DNA of 64,000 bases from Paenibacillus sp. SC116. Lineage in GTDB: Bacteria > Bacillota > Bacilli > Paenibacillales > Paenibacillaceae. Positions 43,346-54,100 of this stretch are shown one piece after another. The notes under the pieces were generated by a model that worked only from the letters and a program-made list of their open reading frames with translations, was not told the origin of the DNA and did no database searches. The number at the start of each line of letters is the position of its first letter. Within the stretch, counting starts at the first letter, position 1. The stretch lies in assembly GCF_024733555.1 (NCBI RefSeq), contig NZ_JANIOF010000001.1, positions 971,225-1,035,224 on the forward strand. Direction: 5' to 3'. The position numbers and the translations under genes are program-made.

Positions 43346-45796
43346 CTATTCATGCTGGGGAGGATGGAGTGCAAATACATCGATCACCTGCTCATCCTTC
43401 TCCAATGGTAGCAGTACTTTACCTATAGACTTTCGATCCATTAGCGGAGCCCGCTCAGTTAACACCGATAGCGTACGACCACTATTGGTTAATGCTATGA
43501 TCGGATAAGCATCTTTGCTGAAGAAAGCGCCCATAACAACTGAACCATTTGGTTTTACACGTTTGCCTTCCTTGAACTCAAAGCTAGCCATCCCTTTGCC
43601 GCCTCGACCTTGTTGGACATAATCCAGCAGCAAAGAGCGCTTGCCCCAACCCAAATCGGTTAAGACCGTAATTTCCCCTTCATCTCCATGCACACTAAGC
43701 GCAGTTGCAACACAATCATCATCCTTCAGTTGGATGCCACGCACACCAGCAGCAGCTCGACCCATTGGATTGATTTCATTTTCTGCAAAACGAATGGACA
43801 TGCCTTGCTTCGTAACAAGAAGCAAATCATTGGACATATCTGAGCCATAAACATGAATAATCTCATCATGGTCGGCCACTTTACATGCAACGACAGCAGC
43901 ACTTCGATTTGTTTCATACTCTTTTATTAGCGTACGCTTTACTTGACCTCGCTTCGTAACGAATACGAGAGATTGCGATTCATCTTCGAACGACTTGACA
44001 GGAATCACACCGACTACTCGATCCTCTTTGGCAATTGGAATCACGTTGACAATGGCTGTTCCATTATCTTTCCACTTAAACTCAGGCACAAGGTGTACGG
44101 GAAGTGAGAAGTACTGGCCACGTTGTGTAAACAACAATAATCGGTCAAGTGTGTTCACTTCAAACACATGCCTGATTTGGTCCCCTTCCTTCACACCAGA
44201 AGCGTTCCATTCTCCGCCAGAACGATTAAATGAAAGCATATTTGTACGCTTTACATATCCATCATTAGAAACCGTTACGATTACATCTTCGGAATTAACC
44301 ATAACTTCAAGATTGACTTTTATCTCCTCAATTTCGCCTTGTACAACTGAACGACGATCGATGCCGAAGCGATTGCGGATATCCGTCATTTCTTTCTTAA
44401 TGACTTGCAGCAGCTTGCGCTCGTTACTTAAAATAAGTTGGAGCTCTGCTGCCTTTTTCTTAATTTCATCAAGTTCTTTCGTTAATGACGTTAATTCTAA
44501 ATTCGTTAAACGATACAACTGAAGGGTTAGGATTGCATCTGCTTGACGTTCTGTGAATCCGAATTGGTTAACGAGATTAAGTTGCGCATCCTGACGATTT
44601 TTCGATGCTTTAATCGTTGCGATGACTTCGTCTAAAATGTTTAGCGCCTTAACTAAACCTTCTAATACGTGCGAACGATCTAACGCTTTATTCAAATCAT
44701 ATTGTGTTCGTGCGGTTACCACTTCACGCTGATGTTGAATATAAGCTTTCAATATTTGAATAATGCCAAGCTGCTGTGGTGCTTTATTCACGATCGCAAC
44801 CATATTGAAGTTATAAGTCACTTGTAGATCCGTCTTCTTGAACAAATAGTTCAGAATACCTTGCGCATCCGCTTCTTTCTTCAGCTCAACCACAATCTTC
44901 AATCCATCGCGGCCACTCTCGTCCCGAACTTCAGCGATCCCATCTACTTTCTTTTCCAAGCGAATGTTTTCCATCGCTGTAACAAGACGAGACTTTACAA
45001 CTTGATATGGAATTTCCGTGATAACGATTTGTTGCTTTCCGCCACGCAAATCTTCGATTTCGGTCTTCGAGCGAATGTAAATCCGCCCTTTACCAGTCCG
45101 ATATGCTTCACGTATTCCTTCTTCGCCCATAATAATGCCACCGGTAGGGAAATCAGGACCTTGAACGATCTGCATGACTTCATCTAGTTCCATGAAGGGC
45201 TTATCTATAAGGGCAACACAAGCATCGATAATTTCACGCAAACTATGCGTAGGTATCTCGGTAGCAAATCCTGATGAAATACCGCTGACACCATTTACGA
45301 GCAAGTTCGGAAAGCGTGCCGGCAGAACGGACGGTTCTTCCGTCGTATTGTCAAAATTCGGTCGGAAAGGAACCGTATCTTTATCAAGATCACGAAGCAA
45401 TTCATTCGCAATTGGTGACAGCCTAGCCTCTGTATAACGCATTGCTGCTGCAGGATCATCATCTAGTGAACCCCAGTTACCATGTCCGTCTACAAGCACA
45501 TGCGACATCTTCCAAGGCTGTGCCATGCGAACCATGCCGTCATAAATGGAGGAATCTCCGTGTGGGTGATAATTACCCATTACATCACCGACGGTTTTCG
45601 CAGATTTGCGATAAGGCTTATCAGACGTGTTTCCAGACTCATACATAGAAAATAAAATACGCCGTTGAACTGGCTTCAAGCCATCCCGAACATCTGGAAT
45701 GGCTCTGTCTTGAATAATGTATTTGGAGTATCTACCGAATCGGTCACCGACTACGTCTTCAAGAAACGCAGGCTTAAACTGTTCCGATACGCTCAT
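43346..45796 (-). CDS. parC: DNA topoisomerase IV subunit A
   Basis: An 816-residue subunit that cuts and rejoins DNA to separate linked chromosomes. The start [20 protein letters not shown] is ParC/GrlA-like. The winged-helix region has [17 protein letters not shown] with Ser82 and Asp86 at the quinolone-resistance positions in their susceptible forms, and catalytic Tyr121 in [11 protein letters not shown]. The C-terminal half is the beta-pinwheel domain. Starts 14 bases after parE, forming an operon. Confidence 0.95.
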   Translation of the reverse strand: MSVSEQFKPAFLEDVVGDRFGRYSKYIIQDRAIPDVRDGLKPVQRRILFSMYESGNTSDKPYRKSAKTVGDVMGNYHPHGDSSIYDGMVRMAQPWKMSHVLVDGHGNWGSLDDDPAAAMRYTEARLSPIANELLRDLDKDTVPFRPNFDNTTEEPSVLPARFPNLLVNGVSGISSGFATEIPTHSLREIIDACVALIDKPFMELDEVMQIVQGPDFPTGGIIMGEEGIREAYRTGKGRIYIRSKTEIEDLRGGKQQIVITEIPYQVVKSRLVTAMENIRLEKKVDGIAEVRDESGRDGLKIVVELKKEADAQGILNYLFKKTDLQVTYNFNMVAIVNKAPQQLGIIQILKAYIQHQREVVTARTQYDLNKALDRSHVLEGLVKALNILDEVIATIKASKNRQDAQLNLVNQFGFTERQADAILTLQLYRLTNLELTSLTKELDEIKKKAAELQLILSNERKLLQVIKKEMTDIRNRFGIDRRSVVQGEIEEIKVNLEVMVNSEDVIVTVSNDGYVKRTNMLSFNRSGGEWNASGVKEGDQIRHVFEVNTLDRLLLFTQRGQYFSLPVHLVPEFKWKDNGTAIVNVIPIAKEDRVVGVIPVKSFEDESQSLVFVTKRGQVKRTLIKEYETNRSAAVVACKVADHDEIIHVYGSDMSNDLLLVTKQGMSIRFAENEINPMGRAAAGVRGIQLKDDDCVATALSVHGDEGEITVLTDLGWGKRSLLLDYVQQGRGGKGMASFEFKEGKRVKPNGSVVMGAFFSKDAYPIIALTNSGRTLSVLTERAPLMDRKSIGKVLLPLEKDEQVIDVFALHPPQHE

Positions 45797-45810
45797 CTAT
45801 AATCACCCTT

Positions 45811-47796
45811 CTATTCTTCGAACTCTGTAAAGTCCACGTTCTCTACAATCCAACGCTTTCGCGGCTCGACCTTATCTCCCATTAGCGTCGACACACGACG
45901 CTCCGCCTTAGCAGCATCCTCAATCTGTACCTGTAACAACGTGCGTGTTTCCGGATCCATCGTCGTTTCCCACAGTTGATCGGGATTCATCTCACCGAGT
46001 CCTTTATAGCGCTGAATTTCAGCTTGTGAACCTAACTGTTTCAAGTAATTGTTCAGTTGTACATCTGTCCATGCGTATCTAACAGAAGTGTGCTTCCCTT
46101 TTTTGTGAGTTATCTTGAACAGTGGCGGTTGAGCAATGTAAACTCGTCCCGCGTCAATTAATGGTTTCATATAACGATAGAAGAATGTCAGCAGCAATAC
46201 TTGGATATGCGCCCCATCCGTATCAGCATCGGTCATAATGATGATTTTGGAATAGTTGCATTCGTCCAGCTCAAACTCTGAACCAACGCCTGCGCCGATT
46301 GCGTGAATGATAGTCCGGTACTCGTCATTTTTAAGAATATCCGCGAGCTTGGACTTCTCTGGGTTCATCGGCTTACCTTTAAGCGGCAGGATTGCTTGCG
46401 TCTTGGAATCACGCCCTTGCTTCGCAGATCCACCTGCTGAATCACCCTCGACGATAAACAACTCATTACGAGTAGAGTCTTTGGATTGTGCTGGTGTTAG
46501 CTTGCCATTTAAATTCGTGCTCTCGCTGCGCTTCCTGCCAGATCGTACTTCTTCTCTCGCTTTGCGCGCAGCTTCTCTAGCCTTAGAAGCTTGAACAGCC
46601 TTCTTAACTAACGATTGAGCAATTTGAGGATTCTCTTCCAAGAAGATTTGCATCTGCTCCGTTACGACCGCATCTACGACGCCACGTGCAGAAGCACTGC
46701 CTAGTTGGTCTTTTGTCTGCCCGACAAATTCCACATCGGACATTTTCACGCTAACGACTGCCATCATGCCTTCACGCAAATCATTACCCTCGAGATTTTT
46801 ATCTTTTTCCTTCAACATGCTGATTTTACGAGCATATTCATTCATTACCCGCGTATATGCCGTTTTGAAGCCAGTCTCGTGTGTACCGCCACCTCTTGTT
46901 GAAATGGAGTTAACGAACGACGCAATCGTTTCTGTATATCCATCATTGTATTGCATCGCGATTTCGACTTCGATCTCGTCTCTTTCACCTGTGAAGTGAA
47001 TCACTTCGTGAAGTACACTTTTGTTCTCATTTAAGTACTGTACGAATTCACTTGCACCGCCAGCATAACGGAACTGCTCCTGCTTACCAGAACGCTCATC
47101 CTTCACATTGACTTCCAAACCAGAATTCAGGAAGGCTATTTCCTGCAAACGCTCGCTCAATGTATCAAAATTCAGATGGATATTACCATGAAACACTTTC
47201 GTATCAGGCTTAAAAGTTACCTTCGTACCTGTGCGATTCGTGTTACCACCGACTTCCAATCCTGTAACAGGTTCACCCACATGCTCAATTCCAGCGGCAT
47301 CCGTCCATGACTCGAAGCGTTGGCGATGAATCTTGCCGTCTCGATAAATTTCTACTTGCAACCATTCTGATAAAGCATTCGTAACCGAGGCACCAACCCC
47401 GTGCAAGCCCCCGGATTTCTTATATCCTGCTCCACCGAACTTTCCACCTGCATGCAAGATTGTAAATACGACCTGTGGAGTCGGTACACCTGTCTTATGT
47501 ATTCCCGTTGGAATACCACGTCCATTGTCTCGTACAGTCACGGAATTATCCGCGTGTATGGTGACATCTATAACAGAGCAGTATTTGGCAAGATGCTCAT
47601 CGACGGCATTGTCCACGATTTCCCAAATAAGATGATGAAGACCCGAGGAGCTTGTACTTCCAATGTACATCCCCGGTCTCTTACGTACCGCTACAAGCCC
47701 TTCGAGCACTTGAATGTCGTCAGCGCCATATTCCATTATCGTGCCTGCACCTTGCTGCTCAGGCTTTCCGCCGAACATATCGACTTGGTCGACCAT
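45811..47796 (-). CDS. parE: DNA topoisomerase IV subunit B
   Basis: A 661-residue ATPase subunit. GHKL motifs EIVDNAVDEHLAKYC, DNGRGIP and GGLHGVGASVTNALS are present, as are the TOPRIM motifs EGDSAGGSAKQGRD and MTDADTDGAHI. The acidic C-terminus ends FTEFEE. ATG at 47796 follows GGGGGAG. Together with parC it makes the heterotetramer. Confidence 0.95.
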   Translation of the reverse strand: MVDQVDMFGGKPEQQGAGTIMEYGADDIQVLEGLVAVRKRPGMYIGSTSSSGLHHLIWEIVDNAVDEHLAKYCSVIDVTIHADNSVTVRDNGRGIPTGIHKTGVPTPQVVFTILHAGGKFGGAGYKKSGGLHGVGASVTNALSEWLQVEIYRDGKIHRQRFESWTDAAGIEHVGEPVTGLEVGGNTNRTGTKVTFKPDTKVFHGNIHLNFDTLSERLQEIAFLNSGLEVNVKDERSGKQEQFRYAGGASEFVQYLNENKSVLHEVIHFTGERDEIEVEIAMQYNDGYTETIASFVNSISTRGGGTHETGFKTAYTRVMNEYARKISMLKEKDKNLEGNDLREGMMAVVSVKMSDVEFVGQTKDQLGSASARGVVDAVVTEQMQIFLEENPQIAQSLVKKAVQASKAREAARKAREEVRSGRKRSESTNLNGKLTPAQSKDSTRNELFIVEGDSAGGSAKQGRDSKTQAILPLKGKPMNPEKSKLADILKNDEYRTIIHAIGAGVGSEFELDECNYSKIIIMTDADTDGAHIQVLLLTFFYRYMKPLIDAGRVYIAQPPLFKITHKKGKHTSVRYAWTDVQLNNYLKQLGSQAEIQRYKGLGEMNPDQLWETTMDPETRTLLQVQIEDAAKAERRVSTLMGDKVEPRKRWIVENVDFTEFEE

Positions 47797-47943
47797 TCAT
47801 GCTCCCCCTTTGTTTAAACTAATGATGATTATCGAATTTCCGAAATCAAAAGAAAATCTGTCGCACCCAGACGTCTACGACAACGTCTCCAGCCTCTCGG
47901 CAGCCGTCAGGATGCAAACAGATGTTTCGCTTTCTTAACTATT

Positions 47944-48924
47944 TTAATTCATCATGTCCTGTTTCGTAAAGACACGGAAAGCAATAAACAGTGCACAAAT
48001 CGCCCATATGCTTAGTACAGCCAATGAAAACGGAAGTGTCATGCCGTCTACTGGCGTTGGAGTTCCTGCCAAATAATCCGTTAATTTCAAATTAATCATA
48101 AACAAATATTTTGCAGTTGGCCACGACGAGGCCATGTTATACAAGATTGTACCTGCAATAAGTGTCGCCATTAACGTCACAATACTGGCAGCCGTGCTGC
48201 GGACCAGTACAGATATCATAAATCCAAGTGCAGCAACAACAATGCTAGCAAACCAGATCAGGCCGCATTGCATTAGAACATATAGCCATGCTGGCACGAT
48301 ATGAACATCATTGTAATCCACGCTCGTCCCCGATACATCAAAACCTGTAAATAATGGTGTCGTCCAGCCTCCATATCCAAAGACAGCGCCTGAAATGACA
48401 TAAGAGAGCAGTGCTGTCACAAATACAATGATGCCCGTGAACATCATGAGCACTAGCCATTTACTCATTAGTATTTTCCATCTTCTCACAGGCCTAGTAA
48501 GCAGCATCTTAATCGTGCCTGTAGAACGCTCGGAAGATACGATATCACTGGCAATTGCCATGACAAGCAGCGGTATAAATAGGTTCACCGAATTGTCCAT
48601 AAATGTACGTGTAAACGTTACACCATTGGGCTCTTTCGGATTAACATCATGATCTAGATAATATTGAAGCTGCTGCAATATTATTTTTCTGAACTTTTTC
48701 CATTCTTCAGGTATTCGGTCACTGCCCAGTGAGTTCTGCAAATCTGTAATTTGCTGCGTAAGTTCTCTACGCCAGTCCTGATCGAATTTCTCAAGGCTAT
48801 TTTGAGCCACTTTCATTTGCGCATATGTAAAAACAGGTATAAGTATAAGTAGGATGAGAAGAACGACATAGAAGCGTCGTTTTTTCAATACTTTTATCGT
48901 TTCATTTTGAATAAGCGCCAACAT
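47944..48924 (-). CDS. ABC-2 type transporter permease
   Basis: A 326-residue membrane protein with a first helix near residues 17-35, a long outside loop with a coiled segment (about 40-110), then five further helices. This fits ABC-2 permeases of the YhaP/NatB-like type. It starts one base after the ATPase stop. Substrate unknown; such pairs export peptides, lipids or sodium. Confidence 0.85.
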   Translation of the reverse strand: MLALIQNETIKVLKKRRFYVVLLILLILIPVFTYAQMKVAQNSLEKFDQDWRRELTQQITDLQNSLGSDRIPEEWKKFRKIILQQLQYYLDHDVNPKEPNGVTFTRTFMDNSVNLFIPLLVMAIASDIVSSERSTGTIKMLLTRPVRRWKILMSKWLVLMMFTGIIVFVTALLSYVISGAVFGYGGWTTPLFTGFDVSGTSVDYNDVHIVPAWLYVLMQCGLIWFASIVVAALGFMISVLVRSTAASIVTLMATLIAGTILYNMASSWPTAKYLFMINLKLTDYLAGTPTPVDGMTLPFSLAVLSIWAICALFIAFRVFTKQDMMN

Positions 48925-48925
48925 A

Positions 48926-49891
48926 TTATTCGATGTGCCCCCCTTCTGTCATTTCTAAGAAGAGCTGCTCCAACGTAGGCATTACACGCTGAATGCCACT
49001 CACATGAACACCATGCTCCAGCAACAGTCGATTCAAGTCAGCAATATGATCAGGGTGCGTATCTGTCAAAACACGACTCTCTGGTAAACCTATCAAAATA
49101 GACTCATCGATGATTGCATCTTTTTCATTTACGATACGAGTGAATCCACTCTGCTCCAAAATCGTTGTAGCCTGTCCTATATCTGATACAAACCATATCA
49201 CATATTGATTTCTACCATGTAGAAGATTATCAACATCATCTACCGCGAGTACTTTTCCATTGCTAATAATGGCAACACGATCACACATTAACTGAATTTC
49301 ACTAAGCAAATGACTTGATACAAATACAGCCATTCCACTTTCGGCTAACACTCGGATAAATTGGCGCAACTCCTTAATACCTAGAGGATCCAATCCATTT
49401 GTCGGCTCATCGAGAATAAGCAACTTCGGTCTAACTAGCAATGCTTGAGCTATCCCGAGACGCTGACGCATACCTAGGGAGTAGGTCTTTACTTTGTCAT
49501 GGATTCGTTTGGACATTCCCACGATAGCTACTACTTCTTCAATCCGCTTTTCATCTACATCAGGTACCATCCGTGCAAACTGCTCTAAATTTTCCCAACC
49601 CGTTAAAAAGTTATACATTTCAGGGTTTTCAACAATGGCTCCAACGAAGCGAAGTGCTTTCTCAGGCTCTTTATTTACATCGTAGCCGCATACTTGAATT
49701 CTTCCTTCTGTCGGTTTAATGAGATCCACCAACATACGTATCGTTGTTGTCTTCCCCGCACCGTTCGGACCAAGAAAGCCAAATATTTCGCCTTCGTGTA
49801 CGTCAAACGACACATTATGTATAATCCACTTCTTGCCCACACGCTTCTTCAATTGCTGTACGGACAAGACAGGAATGGACTGCTCCGTCAT
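48926..49891 (-). CDS. ABC transporter ATP-binding protein (ABC-2 exporter)
   Basis: A 321-residue ATPase with Walker A GPNGAGKTTTIR, signature YSLGMRQRLGIAQ, Walker B LLILDEPTNGLDPLG and H-loop VSSHLLSEI. The C-terminal 80 residues form the extension usual in this subfamily. ATG at 49891 lies eight bases from AGGAGG. It is encoded between an SGNH hydrolase and its permease in one operon. Confidence 0.9.
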   Translation of the reverse strand: MTEQSIPVLSVQQLKKRVGKKWIIHNVSFDVHEGEIFGFLGPNGAGKTTTIRMLVDLIKPTEGRIQVCGYDVNKEPEKALRFVGAIVENPEMYNFLTGWENLEQFARMVPDVDEKRIEEVVAIVGMSKRIHDKVKTYSLGMRQRLGIAQALLVRPKLLILDEPTNGLDPLGIKELRQFIRVLAESGMAVFVSSHLLSEIQLMCDRVAIISNGKVLAVDDVDNLLHGRNQYVIWFVSDIGQATTILEQSGFTRIVNEKDAIIDESILIGLPESRVLTDTHPDHIADLNRLLLEHGVHVSGIQRVMPTLEQLFLEMTEGGHIE

Positions 49892-49944
49892 ATGACCACC
49901 TCCTGTTTACATGACTAATGAGTCACTACGCTCAAATCGTTACC

Positions 49945-50757
49945 TTATTTGATACTTTGCACCACTCGTGTAGCAATCGCCTCGTATCCTGCTCCATTCG
50001 GATGAAAATGATCAGAAGCCAAATATTTTCCTATATTCCGCTCAAATAAATCTTGTGTCGGAATCATAATCATATTTGCATCTTTATTTATGGCATTAAA
50101 CATCGTTTCATTCCATTGCTGCACGACTTCATTGCCATCTTGATGCATTTCTTTCAAATCAGAAAATGGATTGTACAATCCCACATATACGATAAGCGCC
50201 GATTCATTCCATTTTCGAATCTGTTGAAGCACTTGAATCGCATCATTGGTTCCCTTCTCTACTTTTGCCTTAAGAGATTCTGCGGTCAACGGATTGTTGC
50301 TTGCCTGATCATCACGTGCACTCTGAAATAAATCATTGCCGCCTATCGTTAGAAAAATAACGTTCGCTTGCTTCAATGTATTACCGACAGACTGCTGTTT
50401 CAAACGTTCAACAAGCTGATCCGCACGCTGTCCATTAATAGCTAAATTATTGACGAGTGTAACAGGCTTGCTTTGTTCCTTAGACAGCTGAGCGATAGCA
50501 CGACGAACATAACCTTGACCCGTCTCATCTCCTGTTCCACGCGTTAAAGAGTCACCTAAGGAGACAATGTTTATTTCTTTTTCCACACGCTCTGTTTCAA
50601 CAACTGGTACCTGAGACTCAGGTTTCTCCGTAAATGGTATGGATGCAGGAGCAACGATATCTGCGACCCCCAAACCAAAGCCTAGGAGAAATAACAACGT
50701 CGTCGCTATCCCCCCTGCCATAATAACCGACCAAAGCCGAGATTGTTTTCGTTTCAA
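49945..50757 (-). CDS. Membrane-anchored SGNH/GDSL hydrolase (YpmR-like)
   Basis: A 270-residue protein with one N-terminal membrane helix (about 12-34) and an outside esterase domain. Block I is VSLGDSLTRGTG (Ser nucleophile), block III is TIGGNDLF, and block V is DHFHPNG with catalytic Asp and His. It probably deacylates a lipid or wall polymer. Start ATG at 50757. The ATPase gene begins 53 bases after its stop on the same strand, suggesting joint function with the ABC exporter. Confidence 0.85.
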   Translation of the reverse strand: MKRKQSRLWSVIMAGGIATTLLFLLGFGLGVADIVAPASIPFTEKPESQVPVVETERVEKEINIVSLGDSLTRGTGDETGQGYVRRAIAQLSKEQSKPVTLVNNLAINGQRADQLVERLKQQSVGNTLKQANVIFLTIGGNDLFQSARDDQASNNPLTAESLKAKVEKGTNDAIQVLQQIRKWNESALIVYVGLYNPFSDLKEMHQDGNEVVQQWNETMFNAINKDANMIMIPTQDLFERNIGKYLASDHFHPNGAGYEAIATRVVQSIK

Positions 50758-50929
50758 AAATACCCCTCGTTTCTTCGTTCAAATCAAACCCGATATGCAA
50801 GCATATAAGCACTGAATAACAACTCCGAATACGATTACAACGCTTCATATCGATATTTTTCCAATCAATATCTTTACATTACCTATTTCCTTGAAACAAT
50901 GCAAACATAACCAGTTCGTTCCATTTGAC

Positions 50930-50945
50930 AAAAAGCATGCTTTTT
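50930..50945. promoter_or_regulatory. Perfect palindrome in the gap before the surface protease
   Basis: AAAAAGCATGCTTTTT is a 16-base perfect palindrome directly after TTGACA (50925-50930). It lies within the 442-base gap 50758-51199 between divergent genes. It may be an operator for either gene. The rest of the gap shows AT-rich promoter-like DNA without a clear -10 match. Confidence 0.35.
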
Positions 50946-51199
50946 CTGCATTTTTCGTCTAATATGTCGAGCGAAATTCAGGACTTTTTTCTATATAAAT
51001 AGGAATATAATCCATGTACACTGGTCAATTCTCACATTAAAATAGGAAGTATTACCTCATAGACATGCACATCTTAGAATCGTACTCAGTTAGATGCAGT
51101 TCACTTCATCCTGGAAAGGAGGTTCTGCGCTTTCCTTCATGCCTCACTGTTTTAACTCTATCATCGAACTATAACCCCATAATTGAAGGAGGATTTTAT

Positions 51200-54100
51200 T
51201 TGAGTACAACTTCCTACCGCAAAACATTAGCCACATTTATGAGCTTAACGCTAACTGCAAGTCTTTTGTTTCCAACTTTTGCAGCAGCTGAGCAAGCAGG
51301 GCAACCTTCCAAGCAGTCAGAAATTGATATTATTAAAAACTTAAAAGTAACGTCCAAGCTACCAAAGGATACTAAGTTCTCAAAATTAGAACCCCAAAAC
51401 TATTTGCCTCATGCATATTCCGAAAGCAATCAACCAATCACTGTTATCGTAGAACTTCATACAGAACCATTAAAAGTTCAACAAACTCAACAAAATCCTG
51501 GGATTTTATCGAGTGGCGAAGAAACAATTCAACAATTGCAACTTGAACAAACACAATTTAAATATGCGCTCCAATCCGAGTTAAACGGTAAAATTAATCG
51601 ACAATTCACACAAGTTTTCAATGGCTTTGCAGTCGAGATCAATGGCCAGCAAGTGAATGACTTGCTTAAACTACCAGGTGTAAAAGCTATCTATCCAAAC
51701 CAGACCTTCTATTCTTTGCCAATCCAAGATGACGCGAACGTGAACCCATTTATGGATGATTCGTCTAAGCATATTGGTGCCCCAGTGTATTGGAATGCTG
51801 GTGTGACAGGTAAAAACATTAAGGTCGGCGTACTTGATACCGGGGTTGATTACAATCACCCAAGTTTAAAAGATGCCTATAAAGGCGGATATGATACTAT
51901 CGACAATGATAACGATCCTTACGAAACAAAACCTAATCCGGCGAAACCACCAAGAAACGGTAGAAACGTGGAAACCTCTCATGGTACACATGTCGCTGGA
52001 ACGATTGTAGGCCGAGGAAATCCAGATGTCCCTAACTTTAATAAAGGTTGGGTACGAGGTGTTGCTCCAGAAGCCGATCTTTATGCTTATCGCGTACTTG
52101 GTGAATATGGTAGCGGTACAACTGCTTCTGTTATTGCGGGGATTGAGCGAGCAGTACAAGATGGTATGGACGTTCTGAATCTATCCTTAGGCTCACCTAC
52201 TAACTTCGAATATACAGCAGATTCCGTAGCGGCTAACAATGCTGCTATTGTAGGAGTCCCTGTCGTTATTTCGAACGGAAACTCAGGTCCTAACGGTTAT
52301 ACCGTTGGTAGCCCAGGTGGTGCACATCAAGCAATATCTGTAGGTGCTTCCACTCCTCCATTACCAGCTGCTAATTTCCATGGAGTTGGTACAACCGCTA
52401 TTCACGGTAATATTGCTACATATGAGAAGTTCTTACAAGAGAATCAAGAACTTGAAGTCGTATTCGCTGGCCTTGGTAAAGTTTCTGATTTTAAAGATAA
52501 GGATGTAAAAGGCAAATTGGTTCTCATCTCCCGTGGAGAGATTACATTTGCTGAAAAAGCGCTTAATGCTACAGCTGCGGGTGCTGCTGCCGTTCTTATT
52601 CATAACAATACTGATGGAGAGCTGAGCCCATCTGTACCTGATCCAAAAGCGGCTCCTACATTCGGTATTACTAAGAAAGATGGAGAAGCGATTAAAGCCA
52701 AGCTCTCTGCTGGAACAACAAAGCTAAAATACCAAACGATCACGGAACAGGACCTAGTCGCTGGCTTTAGTTCACGCGGCCCTGCTTTGCCGGGATATGC
52801 TATTAAACCTGATATTCTCGCACCTGGCGTAGCGATTCGTTCCTCTGTCCCAGCCTTTGACGGCAAATACGAAAAAGCTTATGAAGATAACAACGGCACA
52901 AGTATGGCTGCTCCTCACATCGCTGGTGTCGTAGCTCTATTACAGGAAAAAGCCAAGAAGGAACAAAAAGAATTAAATCCAGATCTGATCAAGTCACTCA
53001 TTACGAATAATGCAGTTTCTGTCAAAACGCGCGAAGGCCAAACCTATGATATTGCCTCTCAAGGTGCAGGTCGTGTGGACCTTCCTAGAATATTAAAAGC
53101 AGAAGCTGTTGCTTTAGTAGGCTACACAACAGATGCAACAAAAGATTATATACCTGATGATTATTCCACTGGTAGTGTTTCATTTGGCCAAATAAATATC
53201 AGTGCAACATCTGAAAAGCAAGTTACCCTTAAAGATATTGCCAAAAAAAATCAAGTCTATGATGTTTCTGTGGAAAAAATTAGCGGTTCTCCAGATGTTA
53301 CAGTAACTCCCGACCAAACACAGGTGAACCTTTCAGCTGGCGATCAAGCTTCATTTAAACTTACGCTGAATGTGCCTGCTAAGGCTGCTAAAGGTGTATA
53401 TGAAGGGGCCATATTACTAAAAGAGACAACAAGTAATCATACCCTACGTCTTCCATACAGCGCTTATGTTGGTGACGATTATGTTCTGCCGTCAGTACCA
53501 AGTGTCACTCCTTCTAACCTGTTCTTCTCTCCAAATGGAGATGGATTGCAAGATTTTATTGATGTTGAATATGGAGTTAAAGAAAAAGTAAATCAATTAG
53601 CCATCAGTGTAGTTGATGGTGTTTACAAAGAGCTAGGTACGGTACTAGAGTCAAATGGCAGCGTCAATAAAGGATATTATGAATTCAGCAAATGGAATGG
53701 AACAGTGAAGAAAGACAATGCATCCATTTCACTTCAAGATGGTTTCTATTATTTGGTACCTAAAGTCGATTCCAAGCTTTTACTCAATGCTAGAAATGGA
53801 ATTATTGTCGATAATACAGCACCAGACTATACATTAAAAAAGGAAATCGGAATAATTCAAGGAAAACCAACTCATGGTACGATTAGTGGTACAATCGACA
53901 ACGATTTACTAATCGATCTGCTGTCTGCAACACAACCACTCGATAAGATCATAGGTGTACAAGTAGCAGCAATAAATCCAGATGGTAGTGCGAGCTTTAT
54001 TACTGGCAAGGTTTTAAACAATGGTGATTTCACTGTAGATGTTCCATTAAAGTATGGCGAGAATGTGCTTGGGTTATTTGTACATGATATAGCTGGAAAC

